From: Dyella_A sp049445995
GTDB lineage: Bacteria; Pseudomonadota; Gammaproteobacteria; Xanthomonadales; Rhodanobacteraceae
DNA length: 64,000 nucleotides
NCBI RefSeq assembly: GCF_049445995.1
Contig: NZ_JBMSDZ010000005.1
Span: forward strand, 124,001 to 188,000
Direction: 5' to 3'
A program made the position numbers and the translations under genes. The notes beneath the pieces are model-generated. The model was not told the DNA's origin, did no database searches, and saw only the letters and a program-made list of their open reading frames with translations. Below, piece by piece: positions 11,532-21,301 of this stretch (the first letter of the stretch is position 1; every line of letters begins with the position of its first letter).

Positions 11532-12247
11532 GGCAGATTGTTCTCGATACCGAAACCACCGGCCTGGAAGTACGCCAGGGGCACCGGCTGATCGAAATCG
11601 CCGGTCTGGAAATGGTGGAGCGGCGGCTGACCGGGCGTCGCTACCAGACCTATCTCAATCCCGATCGCGCGATCGACGAGGGTGCTCGCCAGGTCACCGG
11701 CATCGAGGACGATTTCCTGCTCGACAAGCCGCGTTTCGCCGACGTGGCGGAGGACTTCCTGGCCTTCATCGACGGCGCCGAACTGATCATCCACAACGCG
11801 GCGTTCGATCTCGGCTTTCTCAATGCCGAACTGGCGCGCCTGCCCGAACCGCCGGGCACGATCCAGCAGCGCTGCACCGTACTGGACACACTGGCGCTGG
11901 CGCGCGAACGCTACCCCGGCCAGCGCAACAGCCTCGATGCGTTGTGCAAGCGCCTGGGCGTGGACAACTCCGCGCGCGAGTTGCACGGCGGATTGATCGA
12001 CTGCCACCTGTTGGCGGACGTCTATATCGCGATGACCTCGGGGCAGGTCGCGCTCGACCTGGGCTTGGACAAGCCGCGAGAGGAACAGCGCGCCGCCATC
12101 ATCGTCCCGGTCGAACTGCGGCGCCGTCCGCGCGTGTTGCGCGCCGATGCGGACGAACTGATGGCCCACGAGAAGCGGCTGGATGCGCTGGACAAGAGTG
12201 CCGGCGGCACCAGCGTGTGGCGGCGAGAATCGCCTTCGGTTGGATGA
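11528..12247 (+). CDS. dnaQ: DNA polymerase III epsilon subunit (3'-5' proofreading exonuclease)
   Basis: This 239-residue DEDDh exonuclease proofreads for the replicative polymerase. The acidic residues are D7 and E9 (VLDTETTG), D94 (NAAFDLGF) and D158, with H153 as the catalytic histidine of HGGLID. The start ATG overlaps the rnhA stop. The rnhA-dnaQ pairing is common, although in E. coli the two genes are divergent whereas here they are co-directional and coupled. Confidence 0.96.
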   Translation: MRQIVLDTETTGLEVRQGHRLIEIAGLEMVERRLTGRRYQTYLNPDRAIDEGARQVTGIEDDFLLDKPRFADVAEDFLAFIDGAELIIHNAAFDLGFLNAELARLPEPPGTIQQRCTVLDTLALARERYPGQRNSLDALCKRLGVDNSARELHGGLIDCHLLADVYIAMTSGQVALDLGLDKPREEQRAAIIVPVELRRRPRVLRADADELMAHEKRLDALDKSAGGTSVWRRESPSVG

Positions 12248-12253
12248 CCGTGC

Positions 12254-12955
12254 TCAGCTGAGGCGTACGAGGATCACGGTAAGGTTGTCGTTGCCGCTGG
12301 CTTCCAGCCCATCCAGCAGCAGGTGGTCGACGCACTCCTGGGCGGCCAGGTCGGTTCGCCGAGCCGTGCGGGCGAGGGCCGCATCATCCAGCCCCTCGGT
12401 CAGCCCGTCGGTGCACAGCAGGAAACCGGTGCCGGCCCGGCATGCGCCGCGTGCCACGCCAACATGGATCTGCTCGGCCGTGGTGATTCCCAGCGCCTGC
12501 GTCAGCACGTTGCGCTGGGGATGGCGTGCGGCCAGTGCAGGATCGAGACGGCCGGCGCTGATCAGTTCCTGCACCAGGGAGTGGTCGTGGCTGACCTGCC
12601 TGAAATGCTCGCCGAACGCGTAGATGCGGCTGTCGCCGACCCACACCAGCTCGTAGGTTTCCTGGTCAATCTTCAGCGCGGCCAGGGTGGTGCCCATCGG
12701 CAGCGCATCGTGACTGCGCCGGGCGTGCGATTCCAGCTGAACGGCGGCCCTGCGCACGGCGTCGATGAGTGGGGCGCCGCCGCGGATCTCCTCGACCACC
12801 GCGTCGCGCGCCAATGCCGACGCCACTTCTCCGTGCTGGTGTCCGCCCATGCCGTCGGCCACCAGGAACAGGCCCAGCGCAGGGTCGGCGTAATAGGCGT
12901 CCTCATTGCGCGAGCGGCGCAATCCGACGTGGGTTCCGTGTCCGAATTCGATCAT
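12254..12955 (-). CDS. PP2C-family serine/threonine phosphatase (PrpC-like)
   Basis: This protein of about 233 residues is a metal-dependent cytosolic phosphatase. PP2C motifs occur in order: RRSRNED, LFLVADGMGGH, GTTLAAL, WVGDSRIY, SHDHSL, LLCTDGL and GNDNLTVI. These hold the Asp residues for the two-metal centre. I prefer the ATG at 12953-12955 (MIEFGH); a TTG seven codons upstream is possible. No clear Shine-Dalgarno is visible for either. No partner kinase is adjacent. It converges with dnaQ, with stops 6 bp apart. Confidence 0.9.
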   Translation of the reverse strand: MIEFGHGTHVGLRRSRNEDAYYADPALGLFLVADGMGGHQHGEVASALARDAVVEEIRGGAPLIDAVRRAAVQLESHARRSHDALPMGTTLAALKIDQETYELVWVGDSRIYAFGEHFRQVSHDHSLVQELISAGRLDPALAARHPQRNVLTQALGITTAEQIHVGVARGACRAGTGFLLCTDGLTEGLDDAALARTARRTDLAAQECVDHLLLDGLEASGNDNLTVILVRLS

Positions 12956-13069
12956 GGGGGCTGGGCTGCCGGTCAATCAGGGCAGCATGCCGGATGCGGC
13001 CGCCTGTTGTCACGGCTCGCGGGCATGCGTATGATCACCGGCTCGCGCGGACCACCGTGTGACCCCTTT

Positions 13070-13160
<91 letters not shown>

Positions 13161-13170
13161 TTGTACTAAT

Positions 13171-13195
13171 GCCCTGATTTTTCAGGGCTTTTTTT
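13171..13195 (+). terminator. Intrinsic terminator after tRNA-Ser
   Basis: The stem GCCCTGA / TCAGGGC with a TTTT loop is followed by a run of seven T. Confidence 0.92.
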
Positions 13196-13234
13196 GTTTC
13201 TGCAAGTTTGGGCGGTTGGTCAAACCGGTTGGTC

Positions 13235-13931
13235 AATTCCAACCTATCGACAAGGGCCACATCTACAAGCTCCTCAGCAACCGAACCTACCTCGGTGAGT
13301 TGCGGCACAAGGAGCAGTGGTACCAGGCGGAGCACCCGCCCATCATCAGCCGCGAACTGTGGGATGGCGTCCACGCGATCCTGGCCACCAATAGCCAGGT
13401 GCGCGGCAACGCGACCTGGGCAACCGTGGCGTATCTGCTCAAGGGCATCGTGTTCGGCAACGATGGCCGGGCACTGTCGCCTTGGCACACGACCAGGAAG
13501 AATGGCCGTCGGCACCGGTACGACGTGCCTCAGGGCGCCGCCAAGGAGCACATGGGTGCCTCAGGCCTGCCGCGACTGCCGGCCGCCGAACTCGAGTCAG
13601 CCGTGCTCGACCAACTGCGCGCGATCCTGCGTGCCCCGAATCTCCTGGGTGAGATGTTGCCGCAGGCGATCAAGCTGATCCAACCTTGGACGAGGCGAAG
13701 ATCACCGTGGTCATGACCAGGCTCGACGCGATTTGGGATCAACTTTTCCCGGCCAAGCAGACCCGAACCGTGAAATTGCTGGTTGAGGAAGTCATCGTGT
13801 CACCCAACGACCTCGAAGTGCGGCTGCGTGCCAACGGCATCGAACGCCAAGTGTTGGAACTGCGCCCCAGAGCCGGTCGAGCAACAAGCGGAGGCAATGG
13901 CATGAGACATCCGTATCCAGAAGACCGGTGA
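13235..13931 (+). pseudogene. Large serine recombinase, 5'-truncated and frameshifted
   Basis: Homology starts around KGHIYKLLSNRTYLGELRHK, the recombinase domain of large serine recombinases. It runs through the zinc-ribbon and coiled-coil region to about 13,675, and then continues in another frame as LDEAKITVVMTRLDAIWDQL up to 13,931. The switch at about 13,676 fits a one-base deletion: inserting one G in AAGCTGATCC would restore QAIKLDPTLDEAK. The N-terminal resolvase domain with the catalytic serine is absent. The remnant begins only about 40 bp after the tRNA-Ser terminator. Confidence 0.8.
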
Positions 13932-14310
13932 GCCGGACATCCTGCAGACCGGCGACCGCAGGCTGCCCTTGTCCGTGCCGATTCAGATCAAGCACTGCAG
14001 TGGCCGCAAGTTGGTCACCCTGCAAACGGGGAAATCGCACCAGTCAGGCCGTGGGATGTGGCACCGACGCCATTGCACTGGAGCTGGCCAGGGGCCACCG
14101 CTGGCTGACGATGCTGGAATCAGGAGAGGCGAAATCCTTGAAGGACATCGCCACGCGGGAAGGGATCGATAACAGCTACGTGAGCCGGATGGTCAACCTG
14201 ACCACGCTGGCACCCGACATCGTGGCGGCCATCCTGGACGACGCATTGCCGAACCACCTCACGCTGTTTGATCTGGCGATTGACCCGCCTACGCTGTGGA
14301 TGATCAGCGG
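13897..14310 (+). pseudogene. Recombinase-associated small protein, frameshifted
   Basis: Two frames together give one recognisable protein. The first contains LSVPIQIKHCSGRKLVTL (about 13,964-14,020). The second contains LARGHRWLTMLESGEAKSLK and VSRMVNLTTLAPDIVAAILD (about 14,078-14,300). This arrangement, a strand-rich segment then a helix-turn-helix-like segment with SYVSRMV, is the short protein commonly encoded just after such recombinases. At least two frame disruptions are present, so it is dead. Nothing recognisable fills 14,310-14,370. Confidence 0.6.
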
Positions 14311-14370
14311 GAGCGACTGTGTTTGTGACCTCTTGGTTTTAGCTCAAATACCATCGGCCCTGTCTACGTA

Positions 14371-15173
14371 TCAGGCAACGGCCCAGCCGGCATCGTCCAT
14401 CGCCGCGGCCGCGGCCTCCGGAACCCCAGGCTGCCAGCGGGAAGCATCGAGCCGGCGCCCGGTGACCCCGGACGAGGCGTCCGAGGCCAGCCAAAGCAGC
14501 GGTGGCACGACGATGGCGGGATCGAGCAGATGGGCGCGCGCTTCGGCGGGGAGGCCGTCCGGGATCATGCCGGTTGCCGTGGCGCCGCCCGGGAGCAACG
14601 CGTTGACCGTCACTCCGGTGCCGTCCAGATCCTGCGCCCAGATGATGGTTTCCGACTCCAGCGCCGCTTTCGACGGGCCGTAGGGCGAGAAGCCGCGCCG
14701 GCGCATGGTGGCGTGGTTCATGGTGATGTTGACGATGCGCCCGCGGCCGGCGGCGATCATGCCCGGCACGGCCGCGCGCGCCATCAGGAACGGCCCGTTG
14801 ACGTTGGTGTCGATCACCAGGCGCCAGACCTCGGGGTCGGTCTGCCAGAAGCGGGTCGGCTCGGTCAGAAAGCGCTCGCTGACGTATTTCATGCCGCGGC
14901 CGGCGTTGTTGACCAGCAGGTCGAGCCGGCCCAAGCGCTCCTGCGCCAGCGCCACCACGCGCGCGCAGTCCTGCTCGCGCGTCACATCGGCGATCATCGG
15001 GACGATACGGCCGCTGGCATCCTCTGCGGCGACGGCTTCGACTTCGGTCGTTTCACGCGCGGCGGTGGCGATCACCCGCGCGCCCGCCGCGGCGAGACCC
15101 AGCACCATCGCGCGGCCGAGCCCGCGCCCGCCGCCGGTGACGATGGCCACCTGGCCCTCGAGCCGCCCTGCGC

Positions 15174-15177
<4 letters not shown>
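14371..15177 (-). CDS. SDR-family oxidoreductase
   Basis: This 268-residue NAD(P)-dependent short-chain dehydrogenase has the cofactor motif TGGGRGLG at 14-21, NNAG at 90-93 and the catalytic pair Y166 and K170 (YGPSK). The position usually holding the catalytic Ser, 12-14 residues before Tyr, reads NITMN at 150-154, so no Ser is present; T152 may substitute. The start is GTG at 15175-15177, overlapping the stop of the aldo/keto reductase (GTGA), so the two are translationally coupled. The substrate is unknown. Confidence 0.85.
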
Positions 15178-16160
<983 letters not shown>

Positions 16161-16640
16161 CTGCAGGTACCTCGCTGTTCGCTTGCTGCCCTTGCATCAG
16201 AGCGATTGCAGTATGAAACGAACAGGATGGGGCAGTTCTGGGGTGTTCGCAAGCAAGCAAGCACGCACGAACGCACGAACACGGTCGTTGGACTGCGATA
16301 CGGAGCCCGCCGCCCGAGCGGCCGTGGGTCTGGTATCCGGACACTGAAAGAGCCTGCCCGTGTGTACTGTGCTTGCACATCTGCATGCCAAAGGGGGATG
16401 TAAGTCGGTCTTCTGAATTTCGTGCCCCTGCCAATGCTGCAATCCAACCGCTTAACTCGTCCGCCGTTGATTTGTAGGCGTCGTCACCACGGCCCTTGCG
16501 GACTTCGGGCGCATCCGGGGGGGGGAGCGAGACCAGAGAGAAAAATGGGCAGGAGAGTGAGGTAAGCAGCCTGGGCCGGATGCCGAAGTCCGCAGGTTTT
16601 CCGCAAGAACCCTCCGAAGAACACGCGGAAGTCGGCGAGA
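16161..16640. other. Gene-free stretch upstream of the aldo/keto reductase
   Basis: No supported gene is visible in these 480 bp. A low-complexity tetranucleotide run (GCAA, GCAC and GAAC units) lies at 16,250-16,284, and a run of nine G is at 16,518-16,526. The short open frames here have no family resemblance. Confidence 0.6.
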
Positions 16641-17051
16641 TCAGGATCGGGTAGGGGGCCGGGTTGCCCCGGCCGCCCTCCCACACCACCGTACGTGCGG
16701 TTCCGCATACGGCGGTTCCTGTCGATCTCCAATGTTCACGCGAACACAGTGACCTTGAGCTTGTTTCGTTCGATGTGTCGCCTGTCGTCTTTCGAACACC
16801 TCGATCACCTTCCGGGATGCCGTCCCTTCCAGTCTCGATCGCAGGCCCTCATCGTCCTTGCGGCTTCTGTTCTGAACGCGCAGAGATCACTCCTGACTTG
16901 CCACTGTGACAGGTTCTGCCCTTCATCGCTCCGGTCTCAGCGACTACTACGGCGCCTGCTGACTTCTGCCCCTCCATCCCCTCACCTCGCGATGACGATA
17001 GCCTTTCGGCAGAGAGGCAGATCTCCCAGGGTAAGACGCGTGACTTTCATG
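16640..17051 (-). mobile_element. Group II intron-like remnant without reverse transcriptase
   Basis: Read on the minus strand, the segment holds the hairpin GCCGTATGCGG-AACC-GCACGTACGG (around 16,690-16,715), followed by GGTGTGGGAGGGC and a G/C stem ending in CCCTACCCGAT at about 16,645. This combination is familiar from the 3' part of bacterial group II introns. Upstream, CAGAAGTCAGCAGGCGCCGTAGTAG (split over 16,935-16,965) resembles intron sequence found before the maturase gene. There is no room for a maturase, so this would be an ORF-less or deleted copy. The call rests on remembered motifs, not a covariance-model fold. Confidence 0.45.
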
Positions 17052-17243
17052 CTTACGCCAGTCGGAAAGCTGGGCGGCATAGAGGCCATTGCGGCGTAGC
17101 CAAGCCCCTTGCTCGCCATGGGCCAGGGCGTCAGCTTCGGTCAGCAAGCGCTGTTTCTCAGCCGCGCTGAAGCGGCGGCGGGTACGTTTTTCCAGTCGCG
17201 GGTCAGGCGTGATCTCGGCGGCGAGGGGTGAATTGGTGGTCAT
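17052..17243 (-). pseudogene. IS3-type transposase OrfA, N-terminal fragment
   Basis: About 64 residues from the ATG at 17,243 read as the helix-turn-helix start of an IS3-family OrfA: RLEKRTRRRFSAAEKQRLL, then GAWLRRNGLYAAQLSDWRK. Similarity stops abruptly at about 17,052, where the intron-like sequence begins. The rest of OrfA and all of OrfB are missing. Two perfect palindromes lie just upstream. Confidence 0.65.
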
Positions 17244-17275
17244 CGGTGTACTCCAGCAGCGGAGCCCATTTGTTA

Positions 17276-17338
17276 TACCTGATTCCGTGAATCAGGTAAC
17301 CACGCCGCCGCTACCTTTGGACGTCCATACGTCCAAAG
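17276..17338. repeat. Two adjacent perfect palindromes
   Basis: The first is TACCTGATTC-CGT-GAATCAGGTA (17,276-17,298). The second is CTTTGGACGT-CCAT-ACGTCCAAAG (17,315-17,338). Each has 10-bp perfect arms and they are 16 bp apart, 33-95 bp upstream of the OrfA fragment. They may be operators of a lost gene or element-end structures. The rest of 17,244-17,516 shows no gene. Confidence 0.6.
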
Positions 17339-17516
17339 CAAGAAAGTGGCCTGGCCGCGGTCATTTTGACCGGCGAGACTGGGCTCGACGGAGGGGTCGG
17401 GGCAGTCAGCGTGGCGGGATGAGGCGATGGAAGGCCGGATTTTCAGCGGCCACGCATGCAGCGTCCTCGCGGTGGAGCGCGCGGCGGGCGGGTGGCGTTG
17501 TTCGCGCGTGGTGCCG

Positions 17517-19268
17517 CTATGCCGGGACGGCGTCGAGCGCCGGCGGCTCGGTGCGCGTCCAGTCGTCGTACAACGCGCGCCATACGACCAGCGCCGGGCA
17601 GTGCTGGCCGAAGTTCAGCGCGATGCGACGCGCATGGACAGCCAGCTGCGCCGCCACGCGCATCGTTTCCTGCATGACGGTTTTCAGTCGGCGCCGCTTG
17701 GCCGGGTGGCGCAGGGGTGCAGCCTTCGTCAGCAAGGCTTGCTGGCCGATCAGGCGCAGGATGTTGTAGGCCACGGCGGCAAGGCTGAGCACCAGCGTAT
17801 TGGTGTCGAACTTGCCGCTGGGCAGGCGCTCCAGATCGAGGTCGGTTTTGAACTCGCTGTGGAACTGTTCGTGGGTGCCATGGGCTTCGTACAGCGCGAT
17901 GATGGCCTCAGCCGGCAGGTCGAGCGTGGTTTCCCAGCCCTCGATGGTGACCTCCGGGAACAGCAGCACGGTGCCATCGGCCTTGCGGGTGCGCTCGGTC
18001 AGGCGCAGCACGCGGCGCAAGGCGACCTTGCGGTCGTCCTCCAGCGTGATGACGCGTCCTTCGGTCACCCATGTGGTGGTGCGTTTGCCGGGGCGCGGCA
18101 TGTCCCACTCTGCGCTCGTGTCGGCGCGCTTGTCAGCGGCACACCCCTCGACATCGAAGCGGCGCGGGTTAGGGTCTTTGACTGCGTAGGCCAGCTGGTG
18201 CTCGATGTAATCCGGCCGGAAATGCAGCACTTCGTCCAGCACCGTGCGCGCCATGGCCCGGAAGCCGTGGCCGCTCATCTCATTGGTGGCGTAACCCATG
18301 CGGCGCAAGGCGGACAACACCGCGTTGTTGCTCATGGGCCGTTGCGGGCTGCGCGCACTGGGGAAAACGTAACGCCCGCGCCCGCGCCCGGTCAGCGGAT
18401 GCAGCTCGCGCAGGATCGCCACGGCTTGCGGCGACAGCGGTACAAGGTGCGGCTCGCGCATCTTCATTTTTTCGGCGGGGATGTTCCACTGTGCTTTGTC
18501 CAGGTCGAACTCGGCCCACTCGGCTTGCCGTAGTTCGCCCGGTCGCACGAACACCAGCGGGGCCAGCCTTAACGCGCACTTCGTCACCAGCGAGCCGTTA
18601 TAAGCGTCCATCGCGCGCAGCAGTCCGCCGATGGCGGCCGGCTCGATGATGGCCGCAAGATGGATCTGCTTGACCGGCGGCAATGCGCCGCGCAGATCAG
18701 CAGCGGGATTGCGTTCGGCACGTCCGGTGGCGATGGCATAACGCAATACCTGCCCGCAGTTCTGCAACACGCGGTGCGCGGACTCGACCGCGCCACGGTC
18801 GACAATGCGATTGACCATCGTCAGCAGTTCCTTTGCCGTGACGTCGGCAATCGGCCGCTTGCCCAGCCACGGGAACACGTCGTTCTCCAATCGCAGCATG
18901 ATCCGGCTGGCGTGCAACTCCACCCATGTTGCCGACTGCTTCGCGTGCCACTCGCGCGCCACCACTTCAAAGCTGTTCGCCGCGCGTTCCTCGCCGGCAG
19001 CTTTCGCGGCCTTGCGCTGCTCGCCCGGATCGACGCCAGCAGCCAGCAACTTGCGCGCCGCGTCGCGCTTGTCGCGAGCATCTTTCAGGCCGGTGTCGGG
19101 ATAAGTCCCCAGTGACAGCAGCTTTTCCTTACCCCCGGTGCGGTACTTCAAACGCCACCAGCGCGAGCCGTTCGGATTCAGCAGCAGGTACAGGCCACCG
19201 CCGTCCGCGAGCTTCTGCGGCTTGTCTGCGGGCTTGGCATTGCGGATGGCGGTATCAGACAGCGGCAT
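17517..19268 (-). pseudogene. P4-type integrase fused in frame to the 3' half of an IS1380-like transposase
   Basis: A single 583-residue frame joins two unrelated proteins. Residues 1-367 are a tyrosine integrase with the DUF4102 arm-binding domain (LADGGGLYLLLNPNGSRWW), catalytic R242 (RPGELRQAEW), H334-x-x-R337 and H357. The integrase stops at KDPN, before its nucleophilic Tyr. From residue 368 (about base 18,168 downward) the sequence is the C-terminal half of an IS1380/IS4-group transposase, with YEAHGTHEQFHSEFKTDLDL and a basic tail. The N-terminal half of the transposase is missing. The integrase cannot perform strand transfer, so I treat the frame as a broken gene created by deletion or IS insertion. 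Confidence 0.85.
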
Positions 19269-19327
19269 GGGGGTAACACCATGCGAGGGCAGGCCTGTTA
19301 CCCCTGAAGTTACCCCCTGTTACCCCC
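19269..19327. repeat. GTTACCCC repeats at the integrase start
   Basis: Direct copies of GTTACCCC start at 19,297, 19,309 and 19,319 (steps of 12 and 10 bp), and an inverted copy GGGGGTAAC is at 19,269-19,277, touching the integrase start codon. Such phased repeats suit integrase arm-type or regulator binding sites. Confidence 0.65.
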
Positions 19328-19364
19328 GAATGGCAATGGACGGGCTTGGACAGCATTGGGCACA

Positions 19365-19408
19365 AAAAAGGCCGGAACCGTTGCTGTTGCTAGGGTTGCC
19401 GGCCTTCG
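19365..19408 (-). terminator. Hairpin with T-run upstream of the integrase, facing left
   Basis: On the minus strand the arms AAGGCCGG and CCGGCCTT enclose a long partly structured loop and end in a run of T (19,365-19,370). It would stop transcripts arriving from the CBASS operon before the integrase. Confidence 0.55.
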
Positions 19409-19591
19409 TTGGACTGCGTTGGAGCTTGTAATGGTGGTGGGGTGGAACCCTGCGCCAAACCTATGTAACTCAGCGCCTTAGAGCCGCTGCGAACTCCTGC
19501 GGAAAGGTGCGGAATCCAGCCCCTACTGCTGAGAATCCTATCAGTTCTGCCCGTCCGAGGTCACCAGACAAATGCATCGTGCAGGACGCTA

Positions 19592-19632
19592 GTTCGATTC
19601 CCATTTGAGGAATTGAACCCGCGTCCGAAACC
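19592..19632. other. Candidate attachment-site remnant resembling a tmRNA/tRNA 3' end
   Basis: The minus strand reads TTTCGGACGCGGGTTCAATTCC (split: TTTCGGACGC at 19,631-19,622, then GGGTTCAATTCC at 19,621-19,610). This resembles the T-arm strand near the 3' end of bacterial tmRNA, a frequent target of P4-type integrases. On the plus strand GTTCGATTCC (19,592-19,601) is an inverted near-copy (9 of 10). It lies between the integrase promoter region and the end of the CBASS operon, where such a core site would be expected. The remaining sequence in 19,409-19,591 holds no gene. Confidence 0.4.
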
Positions 19633-19634
19633 AG

Positions 19635-20381
19635 TCAAGCCAGCCGCACTGGGCGTGCAATCTTCGGTCTTCGAGCTTGGCTGGCGGTCTGGAGGTTGGC
19701 CGACTTGGAGAGGATTCGCAGCATCGCCTGGTTGTGATGGTAGTCCCGGAAGGCGTCCGCAACTGCCTTGTCGACGAAGGTGGGCGTCGTCTGCCCGTCA
19801 GCCGGGGCGGACACGATTCCGTCTGGGATGTCACCTGACCAGCCCCTGGCTGCCCGAAAGCCACTGACGATGTGCGAGAAGTTGGGCCAAGCATGATCCA
19901 GATGGGAGTCGTCGATGCTGACCATCACGCCAGTAAGTTCGCACGCAACCAGCCCATGAGCGTCCCCATGCTCTGCGAAGGCACGCTTCTTGGCCAGAAC
20001 GAGATCGAGTGCCACAGCCTCCCGGCATGCCCCGTAGAAGTCCTTCGACCGGTCCCCTGGTAGGCCTTTGACGGCCCAGATGTACGAAAAGTCCGTGGCG
20101 GACCCGTCCTGGCGGACCACCCAGAATCCGGAGTTGCTCCAGCCGGTCCCGGTATTCAGGCGCCGCTCGAAGTGATCGATCTGGCCGCAACCCTTCGCCG
20201 GTTCACCGACCTCGTCAAGAATCGGGTCGTATCGTTCGATGAGCGCCACGAGGTCGGCGTGGTCCTCTGGTTCAGAGATGCGATCCCCGTCCTGGTACCG
20301 GTGTAGCAGGGCCTTGTAATGGTCCAGTGCGCTTTTCTGGGTCCGGAAGCTGCGGGTTCCGATCTCGACTGGTTTTGCCAT
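19635..20381 (-). CDS. DUF3223 / DCL-family protein, third gene of the CBASS operon
   Basis: This 248-residue protein begins with a DUF3223 (DCL) domain at about 10-115. The family pattern is FRTQKSALDHYKALLHRY, then DLVALIERYDPILDE, then FWVVRQDGSATDFSYIWAV. The second half (about 116-248) contains EAVALDLVLAKK, CELTGVMVSIDDSHLDHAWP and a C-terminal basic stretch; I do not recognise a named domain there. The ATG is 12 bp after the CD-NTase stop, so it is co-transcribed with capV and the CD-NTase. The function is unknown. A role as nuclease, effector or regulator in CBASS is speculation. Confidence 0.7.
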   Translation of the reverse strand: MAKPVEIGTRSFRTQKSALDHYKALLHRYQDGDRISEPEDHADLVALIERYDPILDEVGEPAKGCGQIDHFERRLNTGTGWSNSGFWVVRQDGSATDFSYIWAVKGLPGDRSKDFYGACREAVALDLVLAKKRAFAEHGDAHGLVACELTGVMVSIDDSHLDHAWPNFSHIVSGFRAARGWSGDIPDGIVSAPADGQTTPTFVDKAVADAFRDYHHNQAMLRILSKSANLQTASQARRPKIARPVRLA

Positions 20382-20393
20382 GCCTTCTTCTCC

Positions 20394-21287
20394 TCACCAC
20401 TGATTCCAGAGATCAACCGCTGCTTCGACAAGTGCATCACAGTCCGTTTGAGACCAGCAGGTGTGGTAACCATCACGCAGCAAGTAGTACTGTTCGTTCG
20501 CGCAAACCAAGTCTGTTTTGCCAGCATCCTGCCGATACCAATTCAAGATGTTGGCCACGCAGTCCTGATAGCTGGTCGTGAACTTCTCGTTTGGTACGTT
20601 GTACAGAAAGCCCTCGATGTAGTACGAAGGCGCGATACCAGTTTTGATCAAGCCATCTTCGACCATCCGGCTGCGCATGTTCTTGAGCACGCGCACCATA
20701 GGTTTTAGCCACTTCGATGATGCCTGATGCTTTGCCGTCAGATTGGCCGAGTGCTGCTTCGGATAGTTCGCGATTCGCTCGCCGGCGGCGTTGAAGAAGC
20801 AGATGCCTTCGACGTACTCAGAGTCGCTCGCTGACCGGAATTTGAAGTAGCGCCGGAATTGCGTCGCGACAATCACGTCTGACTTGCGCCGTGAACCGCT
20901 TGCGTCGATGGCAATCGCCTTATCGCCGGCTTTCACGGCCGAGCCGTATTGCCGCTCAAGCACTGACAGCACGTCTCGTTTGAAATCGGTATGGGTGTAA
21001 GTCGCGTCGCTGAATGCCTCCTTGTAGACTGACTTTTCGTCATCGGACAAAGATTCGAGATCGCTGTGAAAGCAGTCGTCGAGCCGGATGACGATGTCCA
21101 CATCGCTCTCGGCGTAAATATTCGTGTCGTTGCCGTACGAGCCTTGAAGGAACACCTTGAAGTTCTTGCTGGCATACGGCGTGGTGCTGGCCTCCAGAAC
21201 GCTCTTGATCGTGTTGTAGGTGTTACTCGACTGTGTGATCGATCCCTGGTGGGACCACGTTTCGAGCTGCGATTCTGAAATTGGCAT
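20394..21287 (-). CDS. CBASS CD-NTase (cyclic oligonucleotide synthase)
   Basis: This 297-residue protein is of the cGAS/DncV-like nucleotidyltransferase type, which makes a cyclic nucleotide alarm signal on phage infection. The helix-N motif GS is at 49-50 (LQGSYGNDTNIY), the catalytic pair is D62 and D64 (SDVDIVIRL), and a third Asp is probably D137 (KSDVIVATQFRRY). The C-terminal helical SMODS-like region includes KWLKPMVRVLKNMRSRM. The clade and the product cannot be read from the sequence. It is flanked tightly by a phospholipase effector and a DUF3223 gene; no Cap2/Cap3 or HORMA/TRIP13 genes are present, so this is a short (type I-like) CBASS. Confidence 0.88.
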   Translation of the reverse strand: MPISESQLETWSHQGSITQSSNTYNTIKSVLEASTTPYASKNFKVFLQGSYGNDTNIYAESDVDIVIRLDDCFHSDLESLSDDEKSVYKEAFSDATYTHTDFKRDVLSVLERQYGSAVKAGDKAIAIDASGSRRKSDVIVATQFRRYFKFRSASDSEYVEGICFFNAAGERIANYPKQHSANLTAKHQASSKWLKPMVRVLKNMRSRMVEDGLIKTGIAPSYYIEGFLYNVPNEKFTTSYQDCVANILNWYRQDAGKTDLVCANEQYYLLRDGYHTCWSQTDCDALVEAAVDLWNQW

Positions 21288-21301
21288 CTTCTTTCCCCTG
21301 G

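Noticed and set aside
19592..19601. A tRNA gene suggested by GTTCGATTCC
   Set aside because: No acceptor stem, anticodon arm or D-arm can be built around it; it is kept only as part of a possible att remnant.
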